A model generated the notes under the pieces. The model saw only the letters and a program-made list of their open reading frames with translations. It did no database searches and was not told where the DNA came from. From contig CANLXM010000003.1 of NCBI GenBank assembly GCA_947495165.1, forward strand, positions 62,001 to 126,000: a DNA stretch of 64,000 nt. The letters are read 5' to 3'. This stretch comes from an uncultured Cellulomonadaceae bacterium. GTDB taxonomy: Bacteria; Actinomycetota; Actinomycetes; Actinomycetales; Cellulomonadaceae. Shown piece after piece: positions 54,338 to 63,623 of the stretch. The translations under genes were made by a program, and so were the position numbers. Position 1 is the stretch's first letter; every line of letters begins with the position of its first letter.

Positions 54338-54963
54338 TTTGCATCCAGGACGTTGACGACTTGCCATCGATCCGATTGCCACTCGACCACGACCTGCATC
54401 ACGTACTTGCGCCCGTTGCCGCCAGGCGTCCGCACCCCGTTGGCGTCGACGGATACGGATGCGGACTGGACTACGTTGAACTGCACGGGCAATTGGTCTA
54501 GATCAGCGTAATTCTCAGGAACTCCTGCGTCGGCGAACGTGATTTGCCCGCCCTCCTGCCACTCGTCTCCGCTGTACAACGTGCTGATGCCGTCGACCAG
54601 CTTCGCGCATGGCTCGCACTCGTCCGCCGCTAGTTCCTCGACGATGGAGGTCTCGCCCGACGCGAGGGCGTGATTGAGGCCTTCGATGAAGTACTCGGCG
54701 GTCTTAATCGCGGCGAGCGGGCCTGGGGCGTCCATTCCCTCGGGCTGTTCGGGGGGCTCAGGGACCGGCGGTCGCCTGACGACGGGTGCGGGCGTCGGTG
54801 TCGGCGAGGCGGTCGGCGTCGCGCTCGCGGACGGCTGACTCGGTTGAGGTGTCGAGCTTGGCGGCGTGTCGCCCCCTCCCGTGCATCCGGCGAGTACGAC
54901 CGTCGCGGTCAACGCGAGGGCGAGTCCGTGTGGGCGGCGATCGGCACTCCTGAACCAGGTCAC
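54334..54963 (-). CDS. DUF6318 family lipoprotein
   Basis: A 209-aa lipoprotein. The signal peptide (RPHGLALALTATVVLAGC) ends in a lipobox, then comes a Pro/Ser/Thr-rich spacer of about 50 residues. The conserved domain follows with AAIKTAEYFIEGLNHALASG, CEPC and YVMQVVVEWQSDRWQVVNV. This domain is seen in Cellulomonas-type actinobacteria. The GTG at 54963 follows TAGTTT by 7 nt, so it is leaderless. It is translationally coupled to the PKD protein. Confidence 0.8.
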   Translation of the reverse strand: MTWFRSADRRPHGLALALTATVVLAGCTGGGDTPPSSTPQPSQPSASATPTASPTPTPAPVVRRPPVPEPPEQPEGMDAPGPLAAIKTAEYFIEGLNHALASGETSIVEELAADECEPCAKLVDGISTLYSGDEWQEGGQITFADAGVPENYADLDQLPVQFNVVQSASVSVDANGVRTPGGNGRKYVMQVVVEWQSDRWQVVNVLDAK

Positions 54964-55082
54964 GCCCGGCAAACTACCGTGAATGCCCTGAACGGCGCGA
55001 GACGCGCATCCGCGCTGTGGACACTGAGCTCCGGGACGATAGCGTCGAAGCAGTCCTGAGCGCGCACGGACGGAGGTCACTC

Positions 55083-55772
55083 ATGGCGCAACCGGTCGTG
55101 CTGACGCTTCCCTTCACGGGCCGTTGGCTGGTCCAGAACAGTCCGGCGCGCCGCGTGCCCAGCCACGGCGTCGACGTGCTGGGTCAGCGGTTTGCGATCG
55201 ACTTCGTCGGCGTGGACGAGCGCGGCCGAACCTCCCCGGTGCGGGACTGGCGCACCGTCCTGGCCGCCGAGCCGCCCGAGCGGTTCGTCGGCTTCGGGCG
55301 GCCCCTGCTCGCCCCCGTCGACGGCGTCGTCGTCGCTGCGCACGACGGCGAGACCGACCACGCGGCGCGGCGGTCCCCGCTGGCGCTCATCCCGTACGCC
55401 GTAGGTCAGGCGGGGCGTCTTCGGCAGGGGGCAGCTGCGGTCGCGGGCAACTACGTGGTCATCCGCGACGACGTCTCCGGGATGTTCGTGGCGCTGGCGC
55501 ACCTGCGCAGCGGGTCCCAGCTGGTCCGCGTCGGTGACAGGGTGCGGAGCGGCGCGGTGGTGGCGCAGTGCGGGAACTCCGGCAACTCCACGCAGCCGCA
55601 CGTGCACCTGCAGGTCATGGACAGCACTGATCTCACAGTGGCGCGGGGAGTCCCGATCGAGTTTAAGAGATATCGCGCGCACCACCGTGGCCGCAGAGAT
55701 CAGCGCGACGTCGCCGCGGGTGTGCCGGGCGAAGGCGTGATCGTCGAGCCGACCGTCGCAGCAACTGGTTGA
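55083..55772 (+). CDS. M23 family peptidase-like protein
   Basis: A 229-aa protein with the lysostaphin-type (M23) fold: SHGVDVLGQRFAIDF holds the first His/Asp pair, APVDGVVVAA the strand, NYVVIRDDVSGMFVALAHL the middle, and QCGNSGNSTQPHVHLQV the HxH metal motif. No signal peptide is present on the ATG at 55083 (AGGTC upstream), so it may act inside or be a non-secreted homologue. Substrate unknown. Confidence 0.83.
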   Translation: MAQPVVLTLPFTGRWLVQNSPARRVPSHGVDVLGQRFAIDFVGVDERGRTSPVRDWRTVLAAEPPERFVGFGRPLLAPVDGVVVAAHDGETDHAARRSPLALIPYAVGQAGRLRQGAAAVAGNYVVIRDDVSGMFVALAHLRSGSQLVRVGDRVRSGAVVAQCGNSGNSTQPHVHLQVMDSTDLTVARGVPIEFKRYRAHHRGRRDQRDVAAGVPGEGVIVEPTVAATG

Positions 55773-55974
55773 TCAGAGCCCCGTCACGAGGCCAACAATG
55801 GCTGGAAGGACTCGTTGCTCGAACGTGACCCCGCCCCAGGAGCCAGAGCCTCCGGTCGACTCCAGGAGTTGCCCCACCAGACCGATAGGGAGAGCGTGGC
55901 GCTCGCAGCCGAGTCGCGACGGAGAGATGGATGAGGAGCGGCGTTGTGACCCAGGAGATCGAGCGTGACCTCTC

Positions 55975-56364
55975 GTGATCTCTTTCTTGGCGATCCCACA
56001 GCGGGACGTCGAGGCCCCGGACGGGTCGACCTGGCACATCGTGCTGCGGCGCGGGTGGTGGCAGCGTTCGCCGCACTGGTGGCGTCGGATCTCACGAGTC
56101 ACCGACAACCTCGTAGATGGCGAAGGCGCTCTGATCCTCAGTGCCCCATTCATCGCCATCTACCTCGTCGCGATCGCGCCGCGGGATGCGTGCCGAGTCG
56201 TCAGCTATTACGTGAAGCGCCGCTCGGACTGGGTCGTCGTCGGCGAAAGACATGGGGCCAGGTGGGACGCCGCGATCATCTGCGAGCGTTATTCGACCAA
56301 GGAGAAGGCCGCGGAACGAGCGGAAGCGATCGTGCGCATGATCAAGGCCGGCCCTTCGGACTGA
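55975..56364 (+). CDS. Hypothetical protein, 129 aa
   Basis: I do not recognise this protein. It contains a Trp/Arg-rich patch (GWWQRSPHWWRRISR), one hydrophobic segment (LILSAPFIAIYLVAI) that could be a TM helix, and a helical C terminus (KEKAAERAEAIVRMIKAG). A 10-codon ORF starting at 55946 with an AGGAG site ends in TGA that overlaps the GTG at 55975 (GTGA), so translation may be coupled. The 200 bp before it contain no other gene I trust. Confidence 0.5.
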   Translation: MISFLAIPQRDVEAPDGSTWHIVLRRGWWQRSPHWWRRISRVTDNLVDGEGALILSAPFIAIYLVAIAPRDACRVVSYYVKRRSDWVVVGERHGARWDAAIICERYSTKEKAAERAEAIVRMIKAGPSD

Positions 56365-56495
56365 TCGTGGCTGAGGCGGTCCGCCGGCGAGCTCCTGATC
56401 GTCAGCCCCCATGCTTCGGGCCCGCCTGCACGCAGGGTGCCGCCCGGATCATCGCTCGGAGGCCCGTGTCGGACCCGAGGTCTAGCGTCAACCAC

Positions 56496-57053
56496 ATGGG
56501 ACGCATCGTGTTCGACACCGCCACCTCCATCAACGGCTGGATCGCGGACGAGGACAACTCACTCGCCTGGCTGTTCGCCGTCGACGGCGGCGACCATCCG
56601 GACGAGGGACTCTTCCCGTCCGGCGCCAGCGTCCTTGTCGAGGGCTCGACGACGTACGAGTGGATCCTCGCCGAGCAGGATCTCCTGGCGAACCCCGAGA
56701 AGTGGCGCGACTTCCACGGCGACAAGCCCACGTTCGTCTTCACGACCCGGGAGCTGCCGGTGCCCGACGGCGCGGACGTGCGCTTCGTGTCCGGGTCCGT
56801 CGCTGACGCGCTGGCCGCGATCCGGGAGGCCGCGGGTGACGGCGACATCTGGGTGGTCGGCGGGGGAGACCTCGCGGGGCAGTTCCTCGACGCCGGAGCG
56901 CTCGACGAGATCGCGCTGTCCGTGGCGCCCGTAGCGCTCACGGGCGGAGCGTCGCTGTTCCCGCGGCGCGTGGAGTCGGACCGGCTGCGCCTGGTGTCGG
57001 CGACGGCGGTCGGGCAGTTCGCACGGCTGGTCTATGCCGTGCAGGGGAGCTGA
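56496..57053 (+). CDS. Dihydrofolate reductase / RibD C-terminal family protein
   Basis: A 185-aa protein with the RibD/DHFR-like fold: IVFDTATSINGWIADEDNSLAW at the start, VEGSTTYEWIL, and DIWVVGGGDLAGQFLDAGALDEI, which matches the NADPH-binding GG motif. The reduced substrate is unknown, and many such actinobacterial copies are not part of folate or riboflavin synthesis. The ATG at 56496 follows TAGCGT by 7 nt, a leaderless start. Confidence 0.87.
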   Translation: MGRIVFDTATSINGWIADEDNSLAWLFAVDGGDHPDEGLFPSGASVLVEGSTTYEWILAEQDLLANPEKWRDFHGDKPTFVFTTRELPVPDGADVRFVSGSVADALAAIREAAGDGDIWVVGGGDLAGQFLDAGALDEIALSVAPVALTGGASLFPRRVESDRLRLVSATAVGQFARLVYAVQGS

Positions 57054-57151
57054 GCCGAGAACGCCCGCGCGGACCCCTGGTCAGCGCCGACGCCGTGCGC
57101 TAGACATGGAGGGTGCGGCCAGGTGCGGCCGCTGACAGGGGGAAGAACGCG

Positions 57152-57484
57152 ATGGAGACCACCGACGTCCACGCCGTCGAGACCGTGGAGCCCAAGCCCA
57201 CGCTGTCCAAGACCCGCGAGCGTGTCGCGTTCTGGACCGCCGTCTTCGCCGGCGTCTTCCTGTGGCGGGCCGCCGTCGGGTTCTTCCAGTGGGGCACCCA
57301 GTGGTGGAACATCGAGCACGCCATGCGCCCCCGGACGGGCGAGTTCGACGACGCCGGCACGTGGGCCTGGTTCGTGGACCACCTCGACGAGATGCACATG
57401 TCGCTCGTGACCGCTCTCGCCTACCTCGCCGCCGCCACGGTGCTGATCGTCCTCACCCTCCGCGCGCGGCGCGTGAGCAGGTGA
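57152..57484 (+). CDS. Small two-TM membrane protein
   Basis: A 110-aa protein with two TM helices (VAFWTAVFAGVFLWRAAVGFF and SLVTALAYLAAATVLIVLTL) linked by an acidic loop with WNIEHAMRPRTGEFDDAGTW. GGGGAAG precedes the ATG. No family is recognised. It faces the GH43 gene about 90 bp away. Confidence 0.6.
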   Translation: METTDVHAVETVEPKPTLSKTRERVAFWTAVFAGVFLWRAAVGFFQWGTQWWNIEHAMRPRTGEFDDAGTWAWFVDHLDEMHMSLVTALAYLAAATVLIVLTLRARRVSR

Positions 57485-57573
57485 CGGACCTCGCGGGCGC
57501 CTACACCCGTTGCGAGGACCAGATCCCGGCGGGCCTGCTCGGTCCTTCTTCCTGACCGACCGGTCCCCAGGAC

Positions 57574-59154
57574 TCACGCCGGGTTGTACTCGAACCCCTC
57601 CACTCGCGCGACGGTCGCCGTCGGACGCCCGTTGCTCGTCGCGTACGCACCCAGCCACAGCCCGAGGAACCCGCCGGTCGTGACGCTGTCCAGGGTCCGC
57701 CCGTCGGCCACGGCCACCGTGAACGGGCTGCCGTTCAGCGCCGCGCACAGCTTGTACTCCTGGCCGCGCGCCGTGATGCTCAGCCGCACCGGCCCGTCCA
57801 CGCTCACGGACACCTCGCCCAGCACCGTCTCGACCCCGCGCTGCCGCGCGATCGCGACGATCCTCCGGTCCAGCTCGGCCCGCACCGCACCGGACTCACC
57901 GGCGAGCGGGCCCGCCGTCAGGGAGAACCGCACGTGGTCGTGCTCCGACTGGCGGATGGTCAGCCCGACCTCCTCGCCCGGCTGCAGGTCCGCGGACACG
58001 GTCGCGGTGACCGCGACGTCCATGTGCTGCTGCCGCACGCCCAGGAACGCGGGCGTTCCGGCGTCGGCGAGAGTCTCCTGGCTCATCCGCAGCTCCCAGC
58101 CGTCACCACGCGGCGTCGCGAAGCTCGAGGCAGGACGGCGCAGGGACGTCCACCGGACGTCGTCGGGCCCGACCACGCCCGAGGTGACGCCCTGGACCAG
58201 ACCCAGGGGAGCGTCGTCGGCGAACGGCACCTCGACCTGCATGGGGACGCGGCCCTCGCCCGGTGCGAACACCGGCCAGCCGTCCTCCCACACCACGGGG
58301 ACCAGGAACGTCTCGCGGCCCAGGTTGTAGTGGTAGCCGCCGTACGGGCGCATGCCCAGCAGCACGGACCACCACGAGCCGTCCGGACCCTCGACGAGGT
58401 CCGCGTGCCCCACGCCGACGACGTCCATGCCGCGCCCCAGGTGCCGGTGCGTGAGGATCGGGTTGCCCTTGTTGCCGACGTACGGGCCGGTCACGTGCTC
58501 CGCGCGCGCCACCGAGATCGCGTGGTGGAACTCCGTGCCGCCCTCGGCGGCCAGGAGGTAGTACGCACCGTCGGCCTTGTACAGGTGCGGGCCCTCGGCC
58601 CAGACGGCGCCGCGCACCGCCCCGGTCCAGAGCACGTGCTCCGGGCCGACGAGCGTCTTGGTGCGCAGGTCGAGCTCGCGCAGCCATACCTCGGTCTGGT
58701 GGAACCACTCCGGGTCCGTGGCCAGGCGCGTGCCGTGCACCCAGGCGCGGCCGTCGTCGTCGAACAGGATCGACGGGTCGATCCCGCCCGCGTCGAGCCA
58801 CACCGGGTCGGACCACGGCCCGGCCGGGTCCGTCGCCGTCATCAGGAAGTTCCCGCCGCGGGCGTCGTCGGCCTGGTCCACGAGCGTGCAGATCAGCCAG
58901 AACACGCCGTCGTGGTGGCGCAGCGTCGGCGCGTACAGGCCGCCCGAGCTCGCGATCCCGTCGAAGTTCAGCTGCTCCGGGCGGTCGATCACGTGCCCGA
59001 TCTGCTCCCAGTGCACCAGGTCCGTCGAGTGCAGCACGGGCAGGCCGGGGAAGTACTCGAACGTCGAGGTGACCAGGTAGTAGTCGTCGCCCACCCGGCA
59101 GATGGTCGGGTCCGGGTAGCAGCCCGGCAGGATGGGGTTCTGGACGAGGCTCAT
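57574..59154 (-). CDS. GH43 family beta-xylosidase/arabinofuranosidase
   Basis: A 526-aa intracellular glycoside hydrolase for xylo- or arabino-oligosaccharides. The five-bladed catalytic domain (residues 1-320) has Asp15 in YPDPTI (base), Asp126 in GGIDPSIL (pKa modulator) and Glu187 in VWAEGPHLY (acid). A C-terminal beta-sandwich follows, as in beta-xylosidases. There is no signal peptide. The ATG at 59154 overlaps the GH3 stop (ATGA), so it is the last gene of the sugar operon. Confidence 0.93.
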   Translation of the reverse strand: MSLVQNPILPGCYPDPTICRVGDDYYLVTSTFEYFPGLPVLHSTDLVHWEQIGHVIDRPEQLNFDGIASSGGLYAPTLRHHDGVFWLICTLVDQADDARGGNFLMTATDPAGPWSDPVWLDAGGIDPSILFDDDGRAWVHGTRLATDPEWFHQTEVWLRELDLRTKTLVGPEHVLWTGAVRGAVWAEGPHLYKADGAYYLLAAEGGTEFHHAISVARAEHVTGPYVGNKGNPILTHRHLGRGMDVVGVGHADLVEGPDGSWWSVLLGMRPYGGYHYNLGRETFLVPVVWEDGWPVFAPGEGRVPMQVEVPFADDAPLGLVQGVTSGVVGPDDVRWTSLRRPASSFATPRGDGWELRMSQETLADAGTPAFLGVRQQHMDVAVTATVSADLQPGEEVGLTIRQSEHDHVRFSLTAGPLAGESGAVRAELDRRIVAIARQRGVETVLGEVSVSVDGPVRLSITARGQEYKLCAALNGSPFTVAVADGRTLDSVTTGGFLGLWLGAYATSNGRPTATVARVEGFEYNPA

Positions 59155-61592
59155 GCGTCGACCAGCGGCTGGGCGACGACGCCGACCAGGCGCGCGTCCG
59201 CCGTCGTGACCTCGTGCGCGGGACCGGTGATCGCCATGATCGTGCGCGGCGTCGCGACCCCGGGGATCACGCGGCGCTTGATCTCCTTGTGGCTCGTGAT
59301 CGCCCCGCCCGTGGTCTCCTGCGCGCTCGCGTCGGCGGCGGAGGCCTCGGCGTGCGAACCGACCCACACCTCGACGTCGCCCGGCTCGACCACGCGCACC
59401 ATGCGGCGGTCGGAGAACGCGAAGCGCGCCGTCGGGACCGTGAACGTCACGCGCGACGCCGCGCCCGGTTCGAGGTCCACGCGGCCGTAGCCGAGCAGCT
59501 GCACCACGGGGCGGGCGATGGACCCGACGATGTCGTGCCCGAACAGCTGCACCACGTGCTCACCGGCGACGTCGCCGGTGTTGGTGACCGTGACCTCCGC
59601 GGTGAACGTGCCACCGGCTGCGACCGACGGCGTCACCACGAGGTCGCTGTACGCGAACGACGTGTACGACAGCCCGAACCCGAACGGCCGCAGCGGCGTG
59701 GAGTCGGTCGCCGTGACGTCCGACGGGCCGCCGAGGATCGGGTGCAGGTAGGAGTAGGGGAGCGACCCGCTCGAGCGCGGCATCGACACCGGCATGCGCC
59801 CCGAGGGGTTCACGCGCCCGGTGAGCACGTCGGCGATCGCGAGACCGCCGCCCTCACCCGGGAAGAACGCCTGCAGCACCGCGGCCGGGCGGGGGCCCGA
59901 GCCGTCGAGCGCCCAGTCGATCGCGTACGGGCGACCCGTCAGCAGCACCATGACCACCGGCGTGCCGGTCGCCACGAGCGTCTCCACGAGCTCGCGCTGC
60001 ACGCCCGGCAGGTCGAGGGACTCGACGTCGTTGCCCTCGCCCACGGTGCCGCGGCCGAACAGGCCCGCCTGGTCACCGACGACGACGACCGCGACGTCCG
60101 CGCCCTGAGCAGCGGCGACGGCCTCCGCGAAGCCGTCGTGGTCCTCGCCCTCGGGCGTGCAGCCCTCGGCGAGCACCAGCTCGGGCTGGGTCAGGCCGGC
60201 GTCGGCGAACGCGGTGCCCAGCGCTTCGGCGACGCTCGGGATGTCGAAGCCCATCTCGTAGCCCGGGTGGTGGGCGAGCACGTGGTTGACGAACGAGTAG
60301 CAGCCCATGAGCGCCTCGGGCCGGGCGGCGTTGGGGCCGACGACGGCGACGCGCGCCGGCGCCTTGCCACCCGCACCCAGCGGGAGGATGCCGTCGTTGC
60401 TCAGCAGCACGACCGACTTCGCGGCGAGTCGGCGGGCGATGTCCTGGTGGCGCGGGGAGTCGAGCTGGGGGTCCGCGGGCGGCTCGTCCTCGAAGGCCTC
60501 GGGCTCGAGCAGGCCGAGCTCCTCCTTCTGCGCCAGGGCGCGCAGCACGGCGCGGTCCACGTACGCCTCGTCGAGGGCCCCGCTGCGCACGCGCTCGGCG
60601 AGCGGCTCCAGGTAGGCGTCGCCCGTGGGCAGCTCGATGTCGAGCCCCGCCGTCAGGGCGAGGGCCGCAGCCTCGCCGCGGTCACCGGCGATCGCGTGCA
60701 TGACCTCGAGGAACGCCACCGCGAAGTAGTCCGCGACGACCGTCCCGGTGAAGCCCCAGCGCTCGCGCAGCACGCCCGTGAGCAGGTCGGGGTTGGACAC
60801 GACGGGGATACCGTCGATGTCGGCGTAGGAGTTCATGATCGAGCGGACGTTGCCGTCGAGGACGGCCATCTCGAACGGCGGGAGGTAGACGTCGGCGATC
60901 TCGCGGGGGCCGGCGCTCACCGGGGCGTGGTTGCGGCCGGCGATCGAGCCGGAGTACCCGACGAAGTGCTTGAGGGTGGCGTGCGCCCCGGCGCTCTGCA
61001 TGCCGCGCACGTACGCGGTGCCGACGGTCCCGACGAGGTACGGGTCCTCGCCGATGCACTCGTCGACCCGGCCCCAGCGGGGATCGCGGATCACGTCGAG
61101 CACGGGCGCGAGGCCCTGGTGGATCCCGAGCTCGCGCATCGACTCACCGATCGCGTGCCCGGCCTCCTCGACGAGCGCCGGGTCGAACGCGGCGCCCCAC
61201 GCGAGCGGCGTCGGATAGGTGGCGGCCTGCCACGCGGCCAGGCCCGTGAGCACCTCCTCGTGCACCAGCGCCGGGATGCCCAGACGGGTCTCGCGCTTGA
61301 GGCGACGCTGCTCCGCCCACAGCCACGCGGCACGCTCGGCCGGGTCCACCGGACGGGTGCCGTACACGCGGGTGTAGTGGCCGATCCCGTGCTGGGTGAT
61401 CTCGGTGAGCAGGCCGGCGTCCTTCTGACCCGAGGCCATCTCGGACTGCATCGGCGCGACCGTGCCGTTCTGGTCGAGCCAGTAGCCCACGATCTGCGCG
61501 AGCTTCTCCTCGAGCGTCATCTGGGCGTGCAGCGCGCGGACGCGCTCGGACACCTGGGGCATGGCGGGGACCGCGGAGCCGGGGTTGGGCAC
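59151..61592 (-). CDS. GH3 family beta-glycosidase
   Basis: An 813-aa hydrolase, probably beta-xylosidase or beta-glucosidase. The N-terminal barrel contains APVLDVIRDPRWGRVDECIGEDP and KHFVGYSG, and the nucleophile is Asp288 in VVADYFAV. The alpha/beta sandwich has KSVVLLSNDGILPL, and a fibronectin-like C-terminal domain ends the protein. No signal peptide, so it acts in the cytoplasm. GAAGGAG abuts the ATG at 61601 but lies 9 nt before the GTG at 61592, which I therefore choose. Confidence 0.93.
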   Translation of the reverse strand: MPNPGSAVPAMPQVSERVRALHAQMTLEEKLAQIVGYWLDQNGTVAPMQSEMASGQKDAGLLTEITQHGIGHYTRVYGTRPVDPAERAAWLWAEQRRLKRETRLGIPALVHEEVLTGLAAWQAATYPTPLAWGAAFDPALVEEAGHAIGESMRELGIHQGLAPVLDVIRDPRWGRVDECIGEDPYLVGTVGTAYVRGMQSAGAHATLKHFVGYSGSIAGRNHAPVSAGPREIADVYLPPFEMAVLDGNVRSIMNSYADIDGIPVVSNPDLLTGVLRERWGFTGTVVADYFAVAFLEVMHAIAGDRGEAAALALTAGLDIELPTGDAYLEPLAERVRSGALDEAYVDRAVLRALAQKEELGLLEPEAFEDEPPADPQLDSPRHQDIARRLAAKSVVLLSNDGILPLGAGGKAPARVAVVGPNAARPEALMGCYSFVNHVLAHHPGYEMGFDIPSVAEALGTAFADAGLTQPELVLAEGCTPEGEDHDGFAEAVAAAQGADVAVVVVGDQAGLFGRGTVGEGNDVESLDLPGVQRELVETLVATGTPVVMVLLTGRPYAIDWALDGSGPRPAAVLQAFFPGEGGGLAIADVLTGRVNPSGRMPVSMPRSSGSLPYSYLHPILGGPSDVTATDSTPLRPFGFGLSYTSFAYSDLVVTPSVAAGGTFTAEVTVTNTGDVAGEHVVQLFGHDIVGSIARPVVQLLGYGRVDLEPGAASRVTFTVPTARFAFSDRRMVRVVEPGDVEVWVGSHAEASAADASAQETTGGAITSHKEIKRRVIPGVATPRTIMAITGPAHEVTTADARLVGVVAQPLVDA

Positions 61593-61698
61593 GTGACCCA
61601 TCTCCTTCGTTGGGGCTTGATGTGTGGGGGTGGTGGTCCCGTCGCGCGGACGAGCGCGCGACGGGACCACCCGCGCAGGGAGCGGTGCTGGGCGGGCG

Positions 61699-62592
61699 TC
61701 AGCCCTTGACCGCTCCGGTGAGGCCGCCGACGATCCGGCGCTCGAACAGGGAGAAGAAGATCAGCGCGGGGATCATCGACAGCGACGTGAACGCGAGGAC
61801 CATCGCGGTGTCGACCGAGTACTGCGACGCGAACGACTGCACCCCGAGCGGGAGCGTGTAGGAGTTCTCGTTGCTGAGGATGAACAGGGGCAGCATGTAG
61901 CTGTTCCAGGCCGCGATGAACGCGAGGATCCCGACCGTGATGACACCCGGCAGGGACAGCGGGACGACCATCCGGAAGAAGAACCCGAGCCGGCCCGCGC
62001 CGTCGATCGCCGCGGCCTCCTCGAGCTCCTTGGGGATGGCCCGCAGGAACGGCACGAGGATGATGATCGTCGTCGGTAGGGCGAAAGCGATCTGCGGCAG
62101 GATGATGCCGGCGAGGCTGTCCATCAGGCCGAGCTGACGCACCAGGATGTACAGCGGCGTGATGGCCACCGTCATCGGGAACATCAGGCCCGCCGCGAAG
62201 AGCGAGTACATCGCCGTGCTGCCCTTGAACGTGTAGCGGGCGATCACGTAGCTCGCCATGACGCCCAGGACGACGACGCCGATCGTGGTCGAGATCGCGG
62301 AGATGGCCGAGTTGCCCATCTGCCGCCAGAAGATGTCGTTCTGGAGGACGCTGACGTAGTTCTCCAGGCGCCACTCGGACGGGAACCCGGACGGGTCCGT
62401 GGTGATCTCGGAGTTCGAGCGGAACCCGCCGATGATGATGTACAGGACCGGGGCGATGCAGAGCCCGACGAAGAAGAACGCGACCACGTAGGTCATCGGT
62501 CCGCTGCGGTGCAGGCGCTTGGCCTTGGACTTCTTGGTGCGGGTGGGCCGCGTCGCGGGGAGCGGCGGCGTGGCGACGGCGCTGGCGGTCAT
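61699..62592 (-). CDS. Carbohydrate ABC transporter permease, MalG type
   Basis: A 297-aa inner-membrane permease with six TM helices. The EAA loop is PKELEEAAAIDGAGRLGFFFRMVVPLSLPG, which contacts a shared MsmK-type ATPase encoded elsewhere. The ATG at 62592 overlaps the partner stop as TGATG. It forms the channel with the next gene for sugar uptake. Confidence 0.94.
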   Translation of the reverse strand: MTASAVATPPLPATRPTRTKKSKAKRLHRSGPMTYVVAFFFVGLCIAPVLYIIIGGFRSNSEITTDPSGFPSEWRLENYVSVLQNDIFWRQMGNSAISAISTTIGVVVLGVMASYVIARYTFKGSTAMYSLFAAGLMFPMTVAITPLYILVRQLGLMDSLAGIILPQIAFALPTTIIILVPFLRAIPKELEEAAAIDGAGRLGFFFRMVVPLSLPGVITVGILAFIAAWNSYMLPLFILSNENSYTLPLGVQSFASQYSVDTAMVLAFTSLSMIPALIFFSLFERRIVGGLTGAVKG

Positions 62593-63614
62593 CACTTCTT
62601 CCCTTCCGTGAGCGCACCCGCAGTGTCACGGCGGAGCACGAAGCGCTGGTAGATCAGGGCGATCACGAGCGAGATGACGAACAGGACGACGGCGACGGCG
62701 TTGCCGTAGCCGTAGTTCCCGGCGTTGCGGCCCTCGCCGACCATGTAGGTCGCCATGGTGGACGTACCTGCGGTGGTGGCCACGTACTGGCCCCAGATGA
62801 TGTAGACGAGGTCGAACAGCTGGAGTGATCCGATGATGGACAGGAACGCCCAGATGCGGATCGTCGGGCCGAGCAGCGGCAGCGTGATGCTGCGCTGCAT
62901 CTGCCAGTAGGTCGCGCCATCGATGGCCGCGGCCTCGTAGAGCTCCTCGGGGATCGACTGCAGCCCCGCGAGGAAGAGGATCACGGCGAAGCCGATGTAC
63001 TTCCACGAGATGATGATCATCAGCGACCAGATCGCGACGTCGGGGTCAGACAACCAGTCGACCGTCCAGTCGGGCAGCCCGACCTTCTCCAGGAAGTCGT
63101 TGATCGCGCCCGTCGTCTGGAGCATCAGTGCCCAGCCGGTGCCGACGATGACCTCGGAGATCACGTACGGCACGAAGATCAGGACGCGCACCAGGGAGCG
63201 GCCGCGCATGCGCTGGTTGAGCAGGAGCGCGAGCGCGATGGCTGCAGGCCCCTGGAGCACGAGGGACATCACGACGATGAAGCCGTTGTGCATCAGCGCG
63301 TCCTGGAAGGCGCTGTCCTTGAAGATGATGAGGTAGTTCTCGAGGCCGACGAACTCCGTCGGGGGACCGAAGCCCTTCCACTTGAAGAACCCGTAGTAGG
63401 CCGCCATCACCACCGGGAAGATGACGAACGCCAGGAACATCACGATGGCGGGTCCGGCCAGCAGCGCGATCTCGAGCCGCTTGGTCCAGTCCGCACCTCC
63501 GGCCCGCCGCTTGCGGGGGACCGGGGACGGTGCCACGGAGGCACCGTCCCCGCCCGCCGAGCGACCCTCGGGCGGTGTTGTGGTGAGCGTGTTCTCGCCC
63601 AAGGTGTCACTCAT
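62592..63614 (-). CDS. Carbohydrate ABC transporter permease, MalF type
   Basis: A 340-aa permease with a 45-residue cytoplasmic N terminus and six TM helices. The EAA loop is PEELYEAAAIDGATYWQMQRSITLPLLGP. Paired with the MalG-type protein it imports oligosaccharides. It lies 9 nt after the binding-protein gene. No ATPase gene is present in the visible operon. Confidence 0.94.
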   Translation of the reverse strand: MSDTLGENTLTTTPPEGRSAGGDGASVAPSPVPRKRRAGGADWTKRLEIALLAGPAIVMFLAFVIFPVVMAAYYGFFKWKGFGPPTEFVGLENYLIIFKDSAFQDALMHNGFIVVMSLVLQGPAAIALALLLNQRMRGRSLVRVLIFVPYVISEVIVGTGWALMLQTTGAINDFLEKVGLPDWTVDWLSDPDVAIWSLMIIISWKYIGFAVILFLAGLQSIPEELYEAAAIDGATYWQMQRSITLPLLGPTIRIWAFLSIIGSLQLFDLVYIIWGQYVATTAGTSTMATYMVGEGRNAGNYGYGNAVAVVLFVISLVIALIYQRFVLRRDTAGALTEGKK

Positions 63615-63623
63615 GGTTGTTGA

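Noticed and set aside
55773..56159. A 128-codon minus-strand frame ending in a Gly/Leu-rich tail
   Set aside because: It overlaps the better supported plus-strand gene at 55975, its start region is antisense-like, and only the last 40 residues look protein-like; perhaps a remnant but not supportable.
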